Below are positions 46,901-58,900 of a stretch of DNA of 64,000 nt, in pieces (positions within the stretch are counted from its first letter, which is position 1; the number at the start of each line of letters is the position of its first letter). A model generated the notes under the pieces. That model made no database searches, was not told the origin of the DNA, and saw only the letters and a program-made list of their open reading frames with translations. This DNA is from Ligula intestinalis (lineage: Eukaryota; Platyhelminthes; Cestoda; Diphyllobothriidea; Diphyllobothriidae), in NCBI GenBank assembly GCA_036362985.1, contig JAYGXS010000001.1:39391738-39455737 (forward strand), given 5' to 3'. A program made the translations under genes and the position numbers.

Positions 46901-49900
46901 TGATTGACGGCGTGGTATTGGGCAAATCCAAGGTTCAGTAGTCAATCGCCTATTCAGAGTTTAAAGAAATGCCAGCCCAGAGTTTTCTCTCATTCTGACG
47001 GTGATTTCAGACCTTTTTGTATGTTTACTCCTTGGTCCTGTCGTGCCTGTGTCGACTTTCTCCATTGTCTCCATTCACCCCTCACAGCCAACGTTCAAGG
47101 ATAAACGTTGCACTAGTTAACTTTATCCTTTCTGACAGCTGGTGTCTTAAGTATACTGCTCCTTTTCTGCTACAGCGCGTGGTTGCGTCAGTTTTTTGTG
47201 GACCGTTGTCGTCAGCTGCCCATCAGATCAGCGGTTTACTGAAACATCTTGGGAGTACAACCGTTATTCCTCCATTGTGAAACCGTTTTCGGAGGTGGCT
47301 GCGTTCGGTTGAACCCGGAAATACTTGTGCAGTCCTTGCGATCCAGAAATATATACCATTAAGATTTACTCGACTGATAATGCTTTCACCCGCCTCTCTA
47401 GGTCTGACTCTTACCAAGTCTAACCGGAGGGTTCTGTGGTCAGCCAGAAACCCAACCCGCAAACAACACCCTCCCCGCTCACCGAATATAGTGGATTAGC
47501 CATGTGTTTCGCCGGATCGAAGCATAGGGCGTCCGTAATGTCATATTTTTTAAGTCCGCTCCTAGCTACTAAAGTCTAATAGGTGGTCAAATAAAAAACA
47601 GGATGGAAGCGGTCAGGGATGAACTTCACGAAGTCTCCGATCCTATGGTCGTCGATCGGCTGGTTTGCCGAGTGATTCAGCTGGCCTCAAGACTTTCCCT
47701 CCGGCCGACTACCACGCAAAGTGACTATTTGCGACGCCATGAATCCGCAGCAGAGCCGCAAACACAAGTCAGCATTTAGAAAGTCGTCTACATGAGCAAT
47801 TCGCAAAAATATTTAGATCGTTTTCTGAATGTCCATGCTGGATTTTTGTGCAGCATATTTGGTTGCCGTTAAACCGTCAGGTTATCGGAGCTCAGGAAAA
47901 TGTATTATGTTAAAGGGGCTCTTCGTACGAAATCTTGTTCAGAATCTAGCTTGCTCTTCACCGTTTCTTTCTCTTACGCTAATAGTTTTCCTAACTGTCA
48001 ATATTTGCCCTTTTTTCAGCCGTGGCATCCACCCTACTGGCCCTGCTGGTAGCGCACTGTCAACAAGTATCTGAAGCCGCGATACGCGTCCTAAATCTGA
48101 CTCCGCTTTCATCGACCAATGGCGTTGGCGTGGAAGAAAAATCCGACCTTGCAAAATCTCGGACCCCCTCCCAGCCTTCAGCCAGTCACCTACAACTGTC
48201 TTCATGTAGGGGCCTCACTCGCATCCTGCCACATCTGACGCTGAACATTATTTGGTTGCTAAAGCGATATCTTTTGTGTTTGGATCATCCTCGGTCCAGC
48301 TCACCGTCTCGCTTCGCCAGTGACATCATCAGCCATGTGTTACCGGCTCTGATGGGTGGTTCCTCCGGCCTCGAATCAGGGCTGATGGGAGATGAAGCAC
48401 TATCGTCGCTTCCCGCTCTTTTGAGGTATCTGGACGAGATCAATTGGCGCTGCTGTACTGATTCCTACGATATGGCCTCCACCAGCCTTTGCCCTGAAAG
48501 AAGTGAGATTTTTGTCTATCCAGGCTTTGATAAGTTTGTTGATCTTTCTGTAGTAGAACAGTCATGAACTGCACTCTTATCTGCAGGTCTAACCGACATG
48601 ATAATTTCTGGAGATACTGATATAGTTCAGTATATTTAGGGTAGTAGGCAGTGCCTTTGAAGACCCTATTGAAAACAGTATGCATGAAATATCCAACATA
48701 AAAAATGTCACTATAAACAGTGAGTAACATATATGCATGTGCAAATTTTAACGTGTGCGTGTGAGCAGACAGAATAGTTTCTTGTGTACATAATATATCC
48801 AACATAAAATATGTTACTGTGAAATAGAGAGTAGTACATACCAATGTCAAATTTTATCTATAGGCGTTTCCGGGGCGTAAATTATTCCTGCTTCCTTGTA
48901 CATATGAATGGTAACCGATAAGTAGATGTTCATCCAGTTTCCGTTTAAACGCATCTGTGGAGTTCGCCATTACGACCTCCTCGGGCAGTCCGTTCCAGGC
49001 ACCGATCACTCGTTGTGAGAACGACTGCTTGCGGACCTCTAGATGGGATAGGGTTCCTCGCAGTTTGAGGGAATTCCCACGGAGGTTGGTTGAAGTGGCT
49101 AAGGCGAAGAAGTCATCAAACTTCAGGACACACTCCCGATTCCTCACGAGGCGGTACGTCTGTATGAGGTCGCCGCAGATTTGTCTATACTCAAGGGGGA
49201 AAACGTTAAGTGCTTCTAGTCTACTAGTAAACTTGATCATATTGGCCCTTTTAAAGGGATTATCTAACCTGCATTGTTCTATGAAGGTTTTAATGCGTAC
49301 CAAGCGGACGTTTAAACAAGTAGGCCTACTCTTTAGTTCTTTAAACAGATTTCATTTTTTTCGTTTTGGCTCTGTTTTAGTTCGTGTATATTTTTTTGCA
49401 CGAATACTTGCAGAATGTGTATTAAAAATAAACAAAACAAACATCAGGACTTCGCATTTGAAAGCAACTGAATCTATCATTATCTGCTTAAATGCTGTGG
49501 GCTTCTGAGAATTTATCGTGCAGACGGGCGAGTTAGTTCAGTTACCAGCCGCGTGTATGCGATATTAGTTAGCAGGCGTGCTAGGAGCATTTGAAAGCAG
49601 TCACTATCCTCGCCACTGTACACTTTCCACTAGAATAAGTACAAATAGATCCGATAGAAGCGGAAGAAAAATGCCACTGCCTTTTCTTGCGGGTATAAGA
49701 AATAAGTGACCACCTTCTAGGTCACAAAATGACCGGTGACAGGGCGATGGGAACAGATAAAGCAACCGCTTAAATCTTTATGTTGCCTTTCACAGCCAGC
49801 ATCCCAACTCATGCGAGTATGCACAGTCAGAGGAAGGAGCTAATTTGATTTGAAAAGCCGATCAGAGGGGTGTACACTCATACGAATGTAGGTAAATACT

Positions 49901-52900
49901 CGATTCACCCCGGCGTAGACTGACTGGTAGTAAAGCACAGTACCGCCAATCCCCTGGTTGGACTTCATTTGGTTAACATTTACGCGGTGTGTGTGTTTGT
50001 GTGTGTGTGCTCCTAGCCTGGTGTCTGGATAGGCATTGAAAGGACTGTGCCTGCCCCGGGAAGCTACGAATAATTCAGAAACAGCTGTTATCTCGATCTT
50101 AACCTTATTTCTTGCCGATCTACACCTAAGAGGCAGCCATATTAATTCGAATTAATTTTGTGCAGTTGCCCAATTTAATGCTTCTTTTTCCCTTCTACCC
50201 TTTTTTACTTTCAATTTGTTGCTTTTCATTTGCTTAACAGGATCCATTTATCGAACCTGGAAGGAGTCCCGCCCCCAATTTATGCTCAGTCACCCTCCCT
50301 CTCCAAAACTCCTCCATCAGCGCGGAGTGAGGGCCATTTCCGAACTGAAAGAGCCTGTGGTGATCCACTCTCTTGTCTACGACTTGAGACTACTGCATTG
50401 TGCTGAGGGTCACACTACCGCCTCTCTCCAAAACCTCCTTTCGGAACTGTCTCCCCTGACTGAACGAAAAGGTATGGTGGGACAAAAATGTTTCGATGAG
50501 CGTGCTTAGTTATGGAAGCGGCGATAGGCGTGACATTTACTCGGTACTGTCATTGAGTTTGCGCCTTTAAATCTTGCTCGGTGACAATCAAACCAACTTA
50601 ATAATTAAGTCAGTCTAGCAGTCATTCTGGTGGATTCTAGATGATTGCTTAGGAAATCCTGCTTGAGCAGTCAACTTGCTTCCGTATTGGTGGATTCCAT
50701 ATGAGCGAAAAGTTGAGCGGGTGATATCGANNNNNNNNNNATCGCGTCTAAACTTCTTCCTTCAAAGAAAATGTGTATTTGGGTCCGAGTTCGTTTTAGT
50801 CTCCTCAATGTTTATTTGTGCATGTGGTCGAATTTACTGTTGGCTCATCCCTCTATCTATTACTTTATCGTCTGCTTCCATCAATTCATGCCATTTAGGC
50901 TCATCATTGAATGCTCCTCTGACGTATTTTAGCAGGTGCAAATTAATTGAACCCCTTGATCTTTGTTGGCCTTGGTTAACAGCTGCCGACCAGGACATGT
51001 TTTCATCTCTTCTTTCCTCTTTTAGAACTAGACGTCAGCCATATTTACGATCGATTGCCACTCTCAGTCGCCGCACGGGAGACCTTGGCAAGCTGCAACG
51101 TTGGCTTTATCTGGGTAAGGGTTTGATTCCTAAATTATATCTTGATTCCGCCCAAAAATAGTCCTTTTCTTGATCCCCAATCTAAATCAATTCCCTTTTC
51201 TGGCCTATGCCCAACTAATCTTTACGGATGTGTATGGAATGTTTGTTTTTACCGGTTCTTTTTGGAACTGATTTCGAAACAGCTCCCTTGAAGGCATAGT
51301 CATACCATTACCCTAGTAACCTATATTGCCATGAAGGTTTGAGAAGTTCGGGTAAATTTGTCTTCCAGGCCCTCAACGGTGCCTTCGAATGAATATCTAG
51401 CGTGCAGGGTGACCATACTGCGGAGAGTGTTTTTAATGGCTGCTAATTATCCTCATCTTCAATACCGCCGTGGTCTCCCGATTCCTGTTACCCCTGATGG
51501 TGATAGCCGAAAATTATATTCTTCGGACCCAGCAGCTTCCTTGTTCCATAACCAATCTTCGCCGAATATCGTCTTCGGCCAACCGCGTGACCAGTCGTTA
51601 AGCCAGCAAGCGGTTGTTTGTCTTCATGGGTTCCCCTATAGATGTGGATTCATCGGTCAGAAGTAGCTGCCACCTACTGCGGGACGACCACATTCGTCTA
51701 CCGTCTCCGGTCCGTCTAAGGGTAGGCGAGCCTGACAACTACCTTCAACTATGAACCGTCAACGTTTCGTGTTATATCTGCTATTAGCAGCTCGCACTCC
51801 CTGTCCAAAAATATGCGCCTCTGCGTTTTTTATTCTTTCTCTTAATTTTTTTGTTATCCTCTCCCCTATCACTGCTTTTCCTATCCCCCTAGGATGGTCC
51901 TCTGCAACAAGGTAGCGTTGTCCTCTATCGAGTGGAGGCTCTGTTGGTTGTTGCCCAGATGTACCGACTGAGGGCTCTGCTGCATGCGTCAGTCCATCCG
52001 CTTGCCACTTCCACAGCTCCAGCGGCCTTTGCACGTTTTGGCTGTCTAGCCAACTATCGGCATTGCAGTCTACCGACTGTCGCCGCTCCCGCAGATGACT
52101 TGGAGGCTCCCTCTGCGACCATCTTGAAGTGCCAGCGAATATCAGAGCCGCTGGCAGCAGTGCCTTCTAAAAAGGTAATGAGGTTGTCTTTTTTCGCCGT
52201 CGGGTGTGCGATTACGCGCAAGAAAATTGCCATAGTTATCCACGCACCGAGACATATAATTTATCTTGTCGTAGCTGACACTACTATCTGCCTAGACTAA
52301 TAGCCGCTACGGATACTGCCAGAGCCGGAGAAATGAGACCCAAGGCAGAGTGGGACAATTGAGTTCCGTTAGCGGTCGGTGAACGTTCATGAACAAGTGT
52401 CAATATCTCCTGACATAAACCGGCAAGCCAACGAGCTCGTGGCTCAATGGGTGGAGCGTTAGAGTCTGATCGAAAAGGTTGCGAGTTCGAGCCGCGGGCG
52501 GTGCACTACTTGGGTTTCGGTACGGCAGGCTTCCGATAACTAGTAAGCCAGAAATGGTCGTCCCAGCCTCCATTTTTGTTGCCGGCAATACTATGTAGAT
52601 ATTGTTCTTTTGTCTTTTTTTCACGATCAAAGCACTTGCCTGAGTAGAGTGGAAGACAGCGAACGTTGATGACGTCTAGAGCAGTCCATGCTAGCTCCGT
52701 ACACGGTTCTGTAAAACTATCTGCTGATTTTCACCTCGGGCTGTTAATTGGTTCTGGTGTCTCGTAAATACTGCTTCTCATGTTTTTTTTTCTCCACAGT
52801 CTAGGGTAATGAATGCCTGCATGAGCTCTAAAATTCAAGTGAATTAAATGGCGCCCCTGCCGTTCAAATGACCTCCTAATTTACCTGAGTTTAGGTCTTT

Positions 52901-55900
52901 ACTAGAAGAACTTCAGAAAATGGAGCCCGGTACCATGAACAAGTTACAATGACCGGAAGGTGGTGCCGCCGGAACCGCCCCCAAGCGCGTTCCCTCAAAT
53001 TGGCTCGGGTCCCACGGCGTGGGGTTGCCATGGCGACCACATTATGAAGGTGACATTGCAGCCACCATCACCCCATCAATCATATACTCTGCACAAAAGT
53101 GCTGGACTGACTGCAAAGTCCGAGTTATTCTCACAGTTTAACGTCACGGCTTTTAGCGCACCGTGATAGCCTTAGGCTCGGCTCACACACGTAGCAGTGA
53201 AACCATATGGAGAAGCAGCCTAAGAACACACTCCACTTAAATGAAGGGTGTTCATTGCGTGCGTGCGGTGTGTGGTGTAGGGTGTGGTCATGTGCGAACT
53301 GACGCATTTACAAGACACGCCATCAGCCCAACGTGTGTTGTGTTTGAAGTTACACTAGTAGTCGGGGGACGTCGGCTCCTAATCCACTGGTGATGTGAAT
53401 CCTGTAGCCTGTCAAGGAGACCAGGTCGTGCTGTGGCGCGCGCAGATGGGTCTGCCGGCACCGTCAACCACTGCGCCCATCCCATCTCAGGCGACCCTTC
53501 AGCCAGGCGACGGCCTGTTGGTGGTGGTGGGGGAGCGAGTGAGTTCGATCCTCAGCGTATTTTTTTCCTCACTATAATCAATCTGACGCTCTCGAAGCTA
53601 TCATAGTGGGCTAAAAATCGCGGCTTGGAGGCTTGCCAACTGACGGGATAACTCGGACATCACAGTCATTCCACTCTGTGTCTTGTTGTGTGGAGTGGCT
53701 GACTAGCGGGCTGAGAATCAGGCTGCAATTGCTCCTTTTTAATGTGGCCTTTATGGCGCTCTCGCACCGCGGCAGCCTACCTAGCAAGGTGTGCTGTTGG
53801 TACGCATATTATAGTCAATATGCGTGAAGATTCGAGCTCCAGATATCATATCGTTTTCACCATCCGGCAAAAGGAGCTTATGTAGCCCCACTCATAGACC
53901 TCTAGTCCCACACTTATGAAGACAATTCGATCCCATCTATTTATACAGTCCTCTTCACCGAAGATGTAGTCAAGAATGAGCTTCGTAAATTGAAAAAAAT
54001 CGACCTCCCCAGGCCCCGATGCAATCCCGGCCAAGCTGTTGAAGGAGCTAGCTTCTGAAATGGCCAAGCCGTTATCCCTAATCTTCCAGGCGTCATTTGT
54101 TACGGGCTGCCTACCATCTGATTGGAAGACAGCGACGATCATCCCACTTTTCAAAGGTGGCAGCCGAGCGTCCGCAAATAATCACAGGCCGGTGAGCCTT
54201 ACCTCCATTTGTTGCAAAACCATGGAAAAAATCATTAAGAAGGCGTTGATGCAGTTCCTCGAGCAGAATCACCTCCTTTCCGATGCCCAACACGGTTTTC
54301 GCAGTGGTAGGTCCTGTCTTACCAATCTGCTATTCTCACTTGATAGCTGGACCAAAGCACGTGACGAGAGCAAAACGGTGCATGCGATCTACAGGGTGCC
54401 CCACGAAAAACCCCTAAATTTATGATAATGTTTATACTGTTATAAAAATAAAAATTATTGATTACAATTATAACTAACAACTTTATTGTGTAATTAACAA
54501 ACTGTTACCTAATAACAAGTTACAGATACCGCTCAAAATGCTGTTCATTAACTGCAGAACAGCGACGTAAGCGATCCATCCAGCTCTGAGCTGCTCGACG
54601 AATGACATCAAGAGGGATGTTGTTCCATGTGTCCATCAACACATGTTTTATTGACTCAATATCAGTGATTCCTATTCTTCGTCTCTGAACCTCCTGTAAG
54701 AGTACACTCCAAATGCAAAAGTCCATTGTATTCAGGTCAGGGCTCTTGGATGGCCATTGCTGGGGTGTGATGAAATCTGGAGTGTTCACTTGGAGCCAGG
54801 CGACAGTGTCATTGGCAGTGTGTGGCTTTGCACCATCTTGCTGCCACGTCCATGTTGGATGTTCTTTCCGGAATAGGAAGATGACCTCGCGCTGGAAATT
54901 GCTTAGCTGTGGCATGGGTCTAACGTCTTTCCAGAATATTCCTGGCATATGGTGCGCAGGTGGGCATTTTAGAACCTTCTCCTCTGCGACCACCACCCAC
55001 GTTGTGCGGGTGCTCCTCACCACTGGGCGGAACATGGCGTGGGCGACATGAATGCGGGTGCGAACCAACGGGGGTGGCTTCACTTCGGATGTGGCCCAGG
55101 TGTTCTGTTTTCTCCGCCATCGATCGTGACGGCATGGGCGGTCCGGCCGCCGTAACAATCACAAACTTAGGGGTTTTTTGTGGGGCACCCTGTACATTGA
55201 CTTCAAAAAGGCGTTCGAAACCGTCCCTCATCAACGCCTGCTGCTTAAGCTGCGCAGCGCAGGCGTTCGCAGGAACCTCCTCCTGTGGATCCAACACTTT
55301 TTGACAGGACGGCCACAAAGAGTCCAAGTCGGTCGCCAGCAGTCCTCAGGTTTACCTGTAGTGAGTGGCGTCCCACAGGGCTCAGTTTTAGGTCCCATAT
55401 TGTTCCTCGTTTTCATCAACGAGTGTGTCAGCGATCTAGACTGTGAAGTCACCTTGTCCGCCGATGACATCAAATTATGGAAAGTCGTCCAAAGTACGGC
55501 AGACGAAAACCATCTACAAGCCAACTTGAACAGATTGGAGGACTGGTCAAAGCTTTGGCTTATGCCTTTCAATGTTAGTACATGTAACTTTCTTCAAATC
55601 GGCAGTTGTAGAGCATCCTGCACGAAAGTCTATTCTTTAAATGGTACTCCGTTGCAACAAGTTGAGAGTCAGAAGAACTTGGGTGTGTGGATAACTTCAC
55701 TCAAACCAACGCTGAACTGTACGAAGGCGGCGAAGTCGGCCAGATCTATGGTACAGCTGATTAGACGAGCCTTTATGGGGTTTGAAAAAGACAGCTTTTC
55801 CAAAATCTTTGGAAGCTTCATTCGGCCGCACCTGGAGTTCGCTATACAGGCATGGAGACCTTGGACTGTCAAAGACTGTACTGTCTTAGAGAAGGTCCAG

Positions 55901-58900
55901 AGGTGAGCGACAAAGATGGTCAAAGGTCTAGGAACATTGCCCTGTGAAAGCAGGCTGTCCATTCTCGACCTATTTCCCCTTTCCTACAGACAACTCCGAG
56001 GGGACCTCATATTAACGTTCCGTAAAATGAATAACCTGCATTGTTGTTTCGTTCCTGATGATTTCTTTGCCCAGGTTAACACGCCAACTTTGCGCGGGCA
56101 TTCCCTTAAACTACACCCGGGCAAAGCAAGGATCGACGGAAGAAAATTTTTCTTTACTAACAGAGTAGTTTCAGCGTGGAACGCTCTTCCCGAAGAGGTT
56201 GTCCTCTCCACTTGTGTCCATGCATTTAAGAGTAGACTGGACATGTATCAAGTGCAAAGGCAATGAAGGTGAAAACTCCTTCATCTGATTCCAATGAATC
56301 ACTTACAAATGAATCACATTGTTTATCACATACACTGCATCAAATTATACTACTCGCAATTTGCGAGTAGTCATATATTTTTTCTGCCATATTTTTATGA
56401 AGACTGTCTTCCCGGAACATGTAACTGTCGTAAATATTAAATTTGTCTTTGTATCAACTTATTTCATATAATCCTGTTACCAACAGGGAGTTCAAAAGCA
56501 TTCGTCTATCTTTCCCTCAATAAACTGATACTTATAGGTTATTAGGATAGGCAGCGAAGGAACCCTTCATAAGTGAGTGTAAAGTAAAAAATGTAGTCGA
56601 AGTTGCTTCTCGCGGCCGCTGGGAGCGCATTGTTCCGCATGTTAATTGAAGGTGTTCGCGGCGCTTTGCGCCGCGAACTATACTAATCTAACTCCAGAAC
56701 GGTAAGTTGATCCACAGGTAAGTTGAAGTAGACGACCTCCTAACCATCATTTTAATTTTTCGTGAAATTCAAGAAACCTGCAATCTGATAATCGGTTTTT
56801 TTCCGCAATGAGTTAGATGATAATACAGATTAGGAAAATCTACACATATAAATCAACAACGTTTCTAAATACAGTGAAATAAAAATGCATTAAGAATTTA
56901 TTAAACTATATTCCACTGCGTGTCCTAATTTCCCGCCAATAACCACCGTTTTCGTAGGAAAACATGCAGGTTGTAGGGATTAATGTGTGGGGCTACATAA
57001 GCTACTGTTGCCCACCATCCCTCAAAGAAGAGGAAGAAGAAGGTGCGAGAACATGGACCGTTTTGTTTTGAGGCTGACGTTTCGGGCACTGGGTTCCATC
57101 GTCAGAGTAACTGAGTGGTTGTTTCTGTTTGCCGGGACTGTTGCAGCCTTGCCGCGTGCCTGTTAATATATCCGAGTTCGACGCACGAACTTTGACCTGC
57201 CTGATTGATATTGATTGACCGTGATATTGATCGCTGGTGAGCTCGTGTGATCTCTGCTTACTTTTCGGCTGTCGCAAGTCAGTGTACTGGCTGACATGCA
57301 CATCATCGACTGACGAAGTAATCAGTTGTTCCTGCCCGCATGAGTTGATCCCAACCTCGTGGGCGCGGCGGTGATGTGGTTCCTGGCCGGCTTCTTCCCT
57401 ATTTTCCTCGGAAGCTGGTTCTATTCCATACTCGAGTTTATTTTGCTTTCTTGTTGGCCTTGTTCACGAAACAGCAGGCGAACAGTCTTCGTTGGCTGTA
57501 CTAAAGCATTTCCCTCGCTGTCGTGGGTTCGAATCGCACGTAAGCCGCTGCGTTTTTCTCAATTTGCTCAAACGAAACATTCCTGTTTGTCTAATATTCT
57601 TTTGACTTGTTCCCCCTCCACCCTTCTAGTCGTCTACTGCCACTCCAGAGCCCCACATTCGCCTGCTGGAAATCCTCCTTTCCGACGGGCTGGGCGCCGA
57701 CTCAAGGTTTGTGCTTATTCGTTTTCGTGCCTGGCTGAGAGCCCACCTTCCGCTGCCGAAGCTTCCAACCAAATGCTCCGAGGCCGAATTAAAGTTGCAG
57801 CAGAGTCGAATTGCTGCAGACTTGTCGTATCTTGAGCAGGCTGTTATGGCAACCGCAGTGGCTTTGGCCTATCACACTGGTCTCTCAAAATTCTTGGCCT
57901 ACGAACTCCTACAGCCCAGTGGCAATGTGCCTAATCTTGCCCCCCTAGAACGTCTCTTGCCGGCTCTGTCTAGGGTTGTGCAAACATGTATCAGTGTAAG
58001 TTACTCTCATATTCCACCCCTTTACCTGTAGGTTTGTAACATTTCTCGTCGTATAGCACTATCCTAAGATATTTCAGTCACGTACGAATGTCCGCTTTTG
58101 AAGGGGCTTCTTTTTGATCACGTGAAAAAATGTAAATTTGAGATCTATTAACTCGACGTTATGGCACACGTTTAAGTTTTTCTGCCCATCTTATCTGAGT
58201 TCTAGATCCTTTTGAAAGGTAGCCTTTTATTCCCGATTTAGATTGGCAAGTTAACGAGCCCGTGGCTCAATGGTTTGACTGGGCATGACTGGCTGAGGAC
58301 AGCAAATGAGCTAAAACGGCCATTCCAGTCTCCCTTGTCTTTGCCGACAATGCTCATTTACTATATGCTTTGTGTATGTTAGCTGGGGGAGGGGGAGTCC
58401 ACAAGTGATCCTTAAAGCAAAAGAGGCCGAATGAGTTTCATTAGCGACCGGTGAGATTTCATTAACGAATCCACTCTTCTGATGAAATCGCCTGATTTAA
58501 ATCGTTCTGCTACCTTGCCTCTAGACTCATCAAACTACCGGTGAGACGTATGCCTCAATGCTGAACTCGCTGTTGCCACGATGTCATTTTCTATGCACGC
58601 GCATTGAACCACTCTTCCACCTTGGTACGACTTCTGGCTTTCGGGAGTTCGCGAGAACATCATCATCGTCATCCCTTCACTACTACCGCCAGACGACCGA
58701 CAGTCTGTCATGCAGACCAGTGGACGTCCATTTATCCTCACCGTTAGTGTCAGACACCTTACACCAGCGGCACGAAGAGGAAGAGGAGAAGGATAGAGAT
58801 GAAACGAACCCACCGGAAGCCTTGCGACGGCAATTATTGGCAATCTCGCCCACGTCTAAGAAACTGCCAGCGCAACCCTTGCATTACAATCCGCTTGCTC

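Larger units (their letters stand above)
53912..56540 (+). pseudogene. LINE family A, RT nearly intact, split by a mariner element
   Basis: A 5'-truncated LINE starting in the linker (FTEDVVKNELRKLKKID). RT entry frame 54,039-54,389 (LLKELASEMAKPLSLIFQAS; PVSLTSICCKTMEKI); after the mariner, frame 55,195-55,906 (IDFKKAFETVPHQRLLLKLR, VSGVPQGSVLGPILFLVFIN, catalytic SADDIKLW). One stop at 55,904-55,906 precedes the C-terminal frame 55,916-56,266. Ends with an AATAAA-bearing tail. Skipping the mariner plus one TA, the frame is continuous across AIY/IDF. Confidence 0.9.
53865..57008. mobile_element. Foldback element copy 2, split by a LINE
   Basis: The left terminus (AGCTTATGTAGCCCCACTCA, 53,875-53,910) and right part (about 56,540-57,003, ending GGGGCTACATAAGCT) match the 45-kb copy, including GTGTAAAGTAAAAA and GCGGCGCTTTGCGCCGCG. 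The middle is replaced by the LINE at 53,912-56,540. Confidence 0.8.

Noticed and set aside
52440..52520. tRNA gene in the SINE core
   Set aside because: Box A/B-like strings are present, but no cloverleaf with paired acceptor stem could be drawn, and several diverged copies exist.
54713..55051. 112-aa plus frame in the mariner element
   Set aside because: Antisense to the transposase catalytic motifs.
57500..57545. tRNA-like GGGTTCGAATCGC motif
   Set aside because: Only a box B-like string; no box A or acceptor pairing found nearby.
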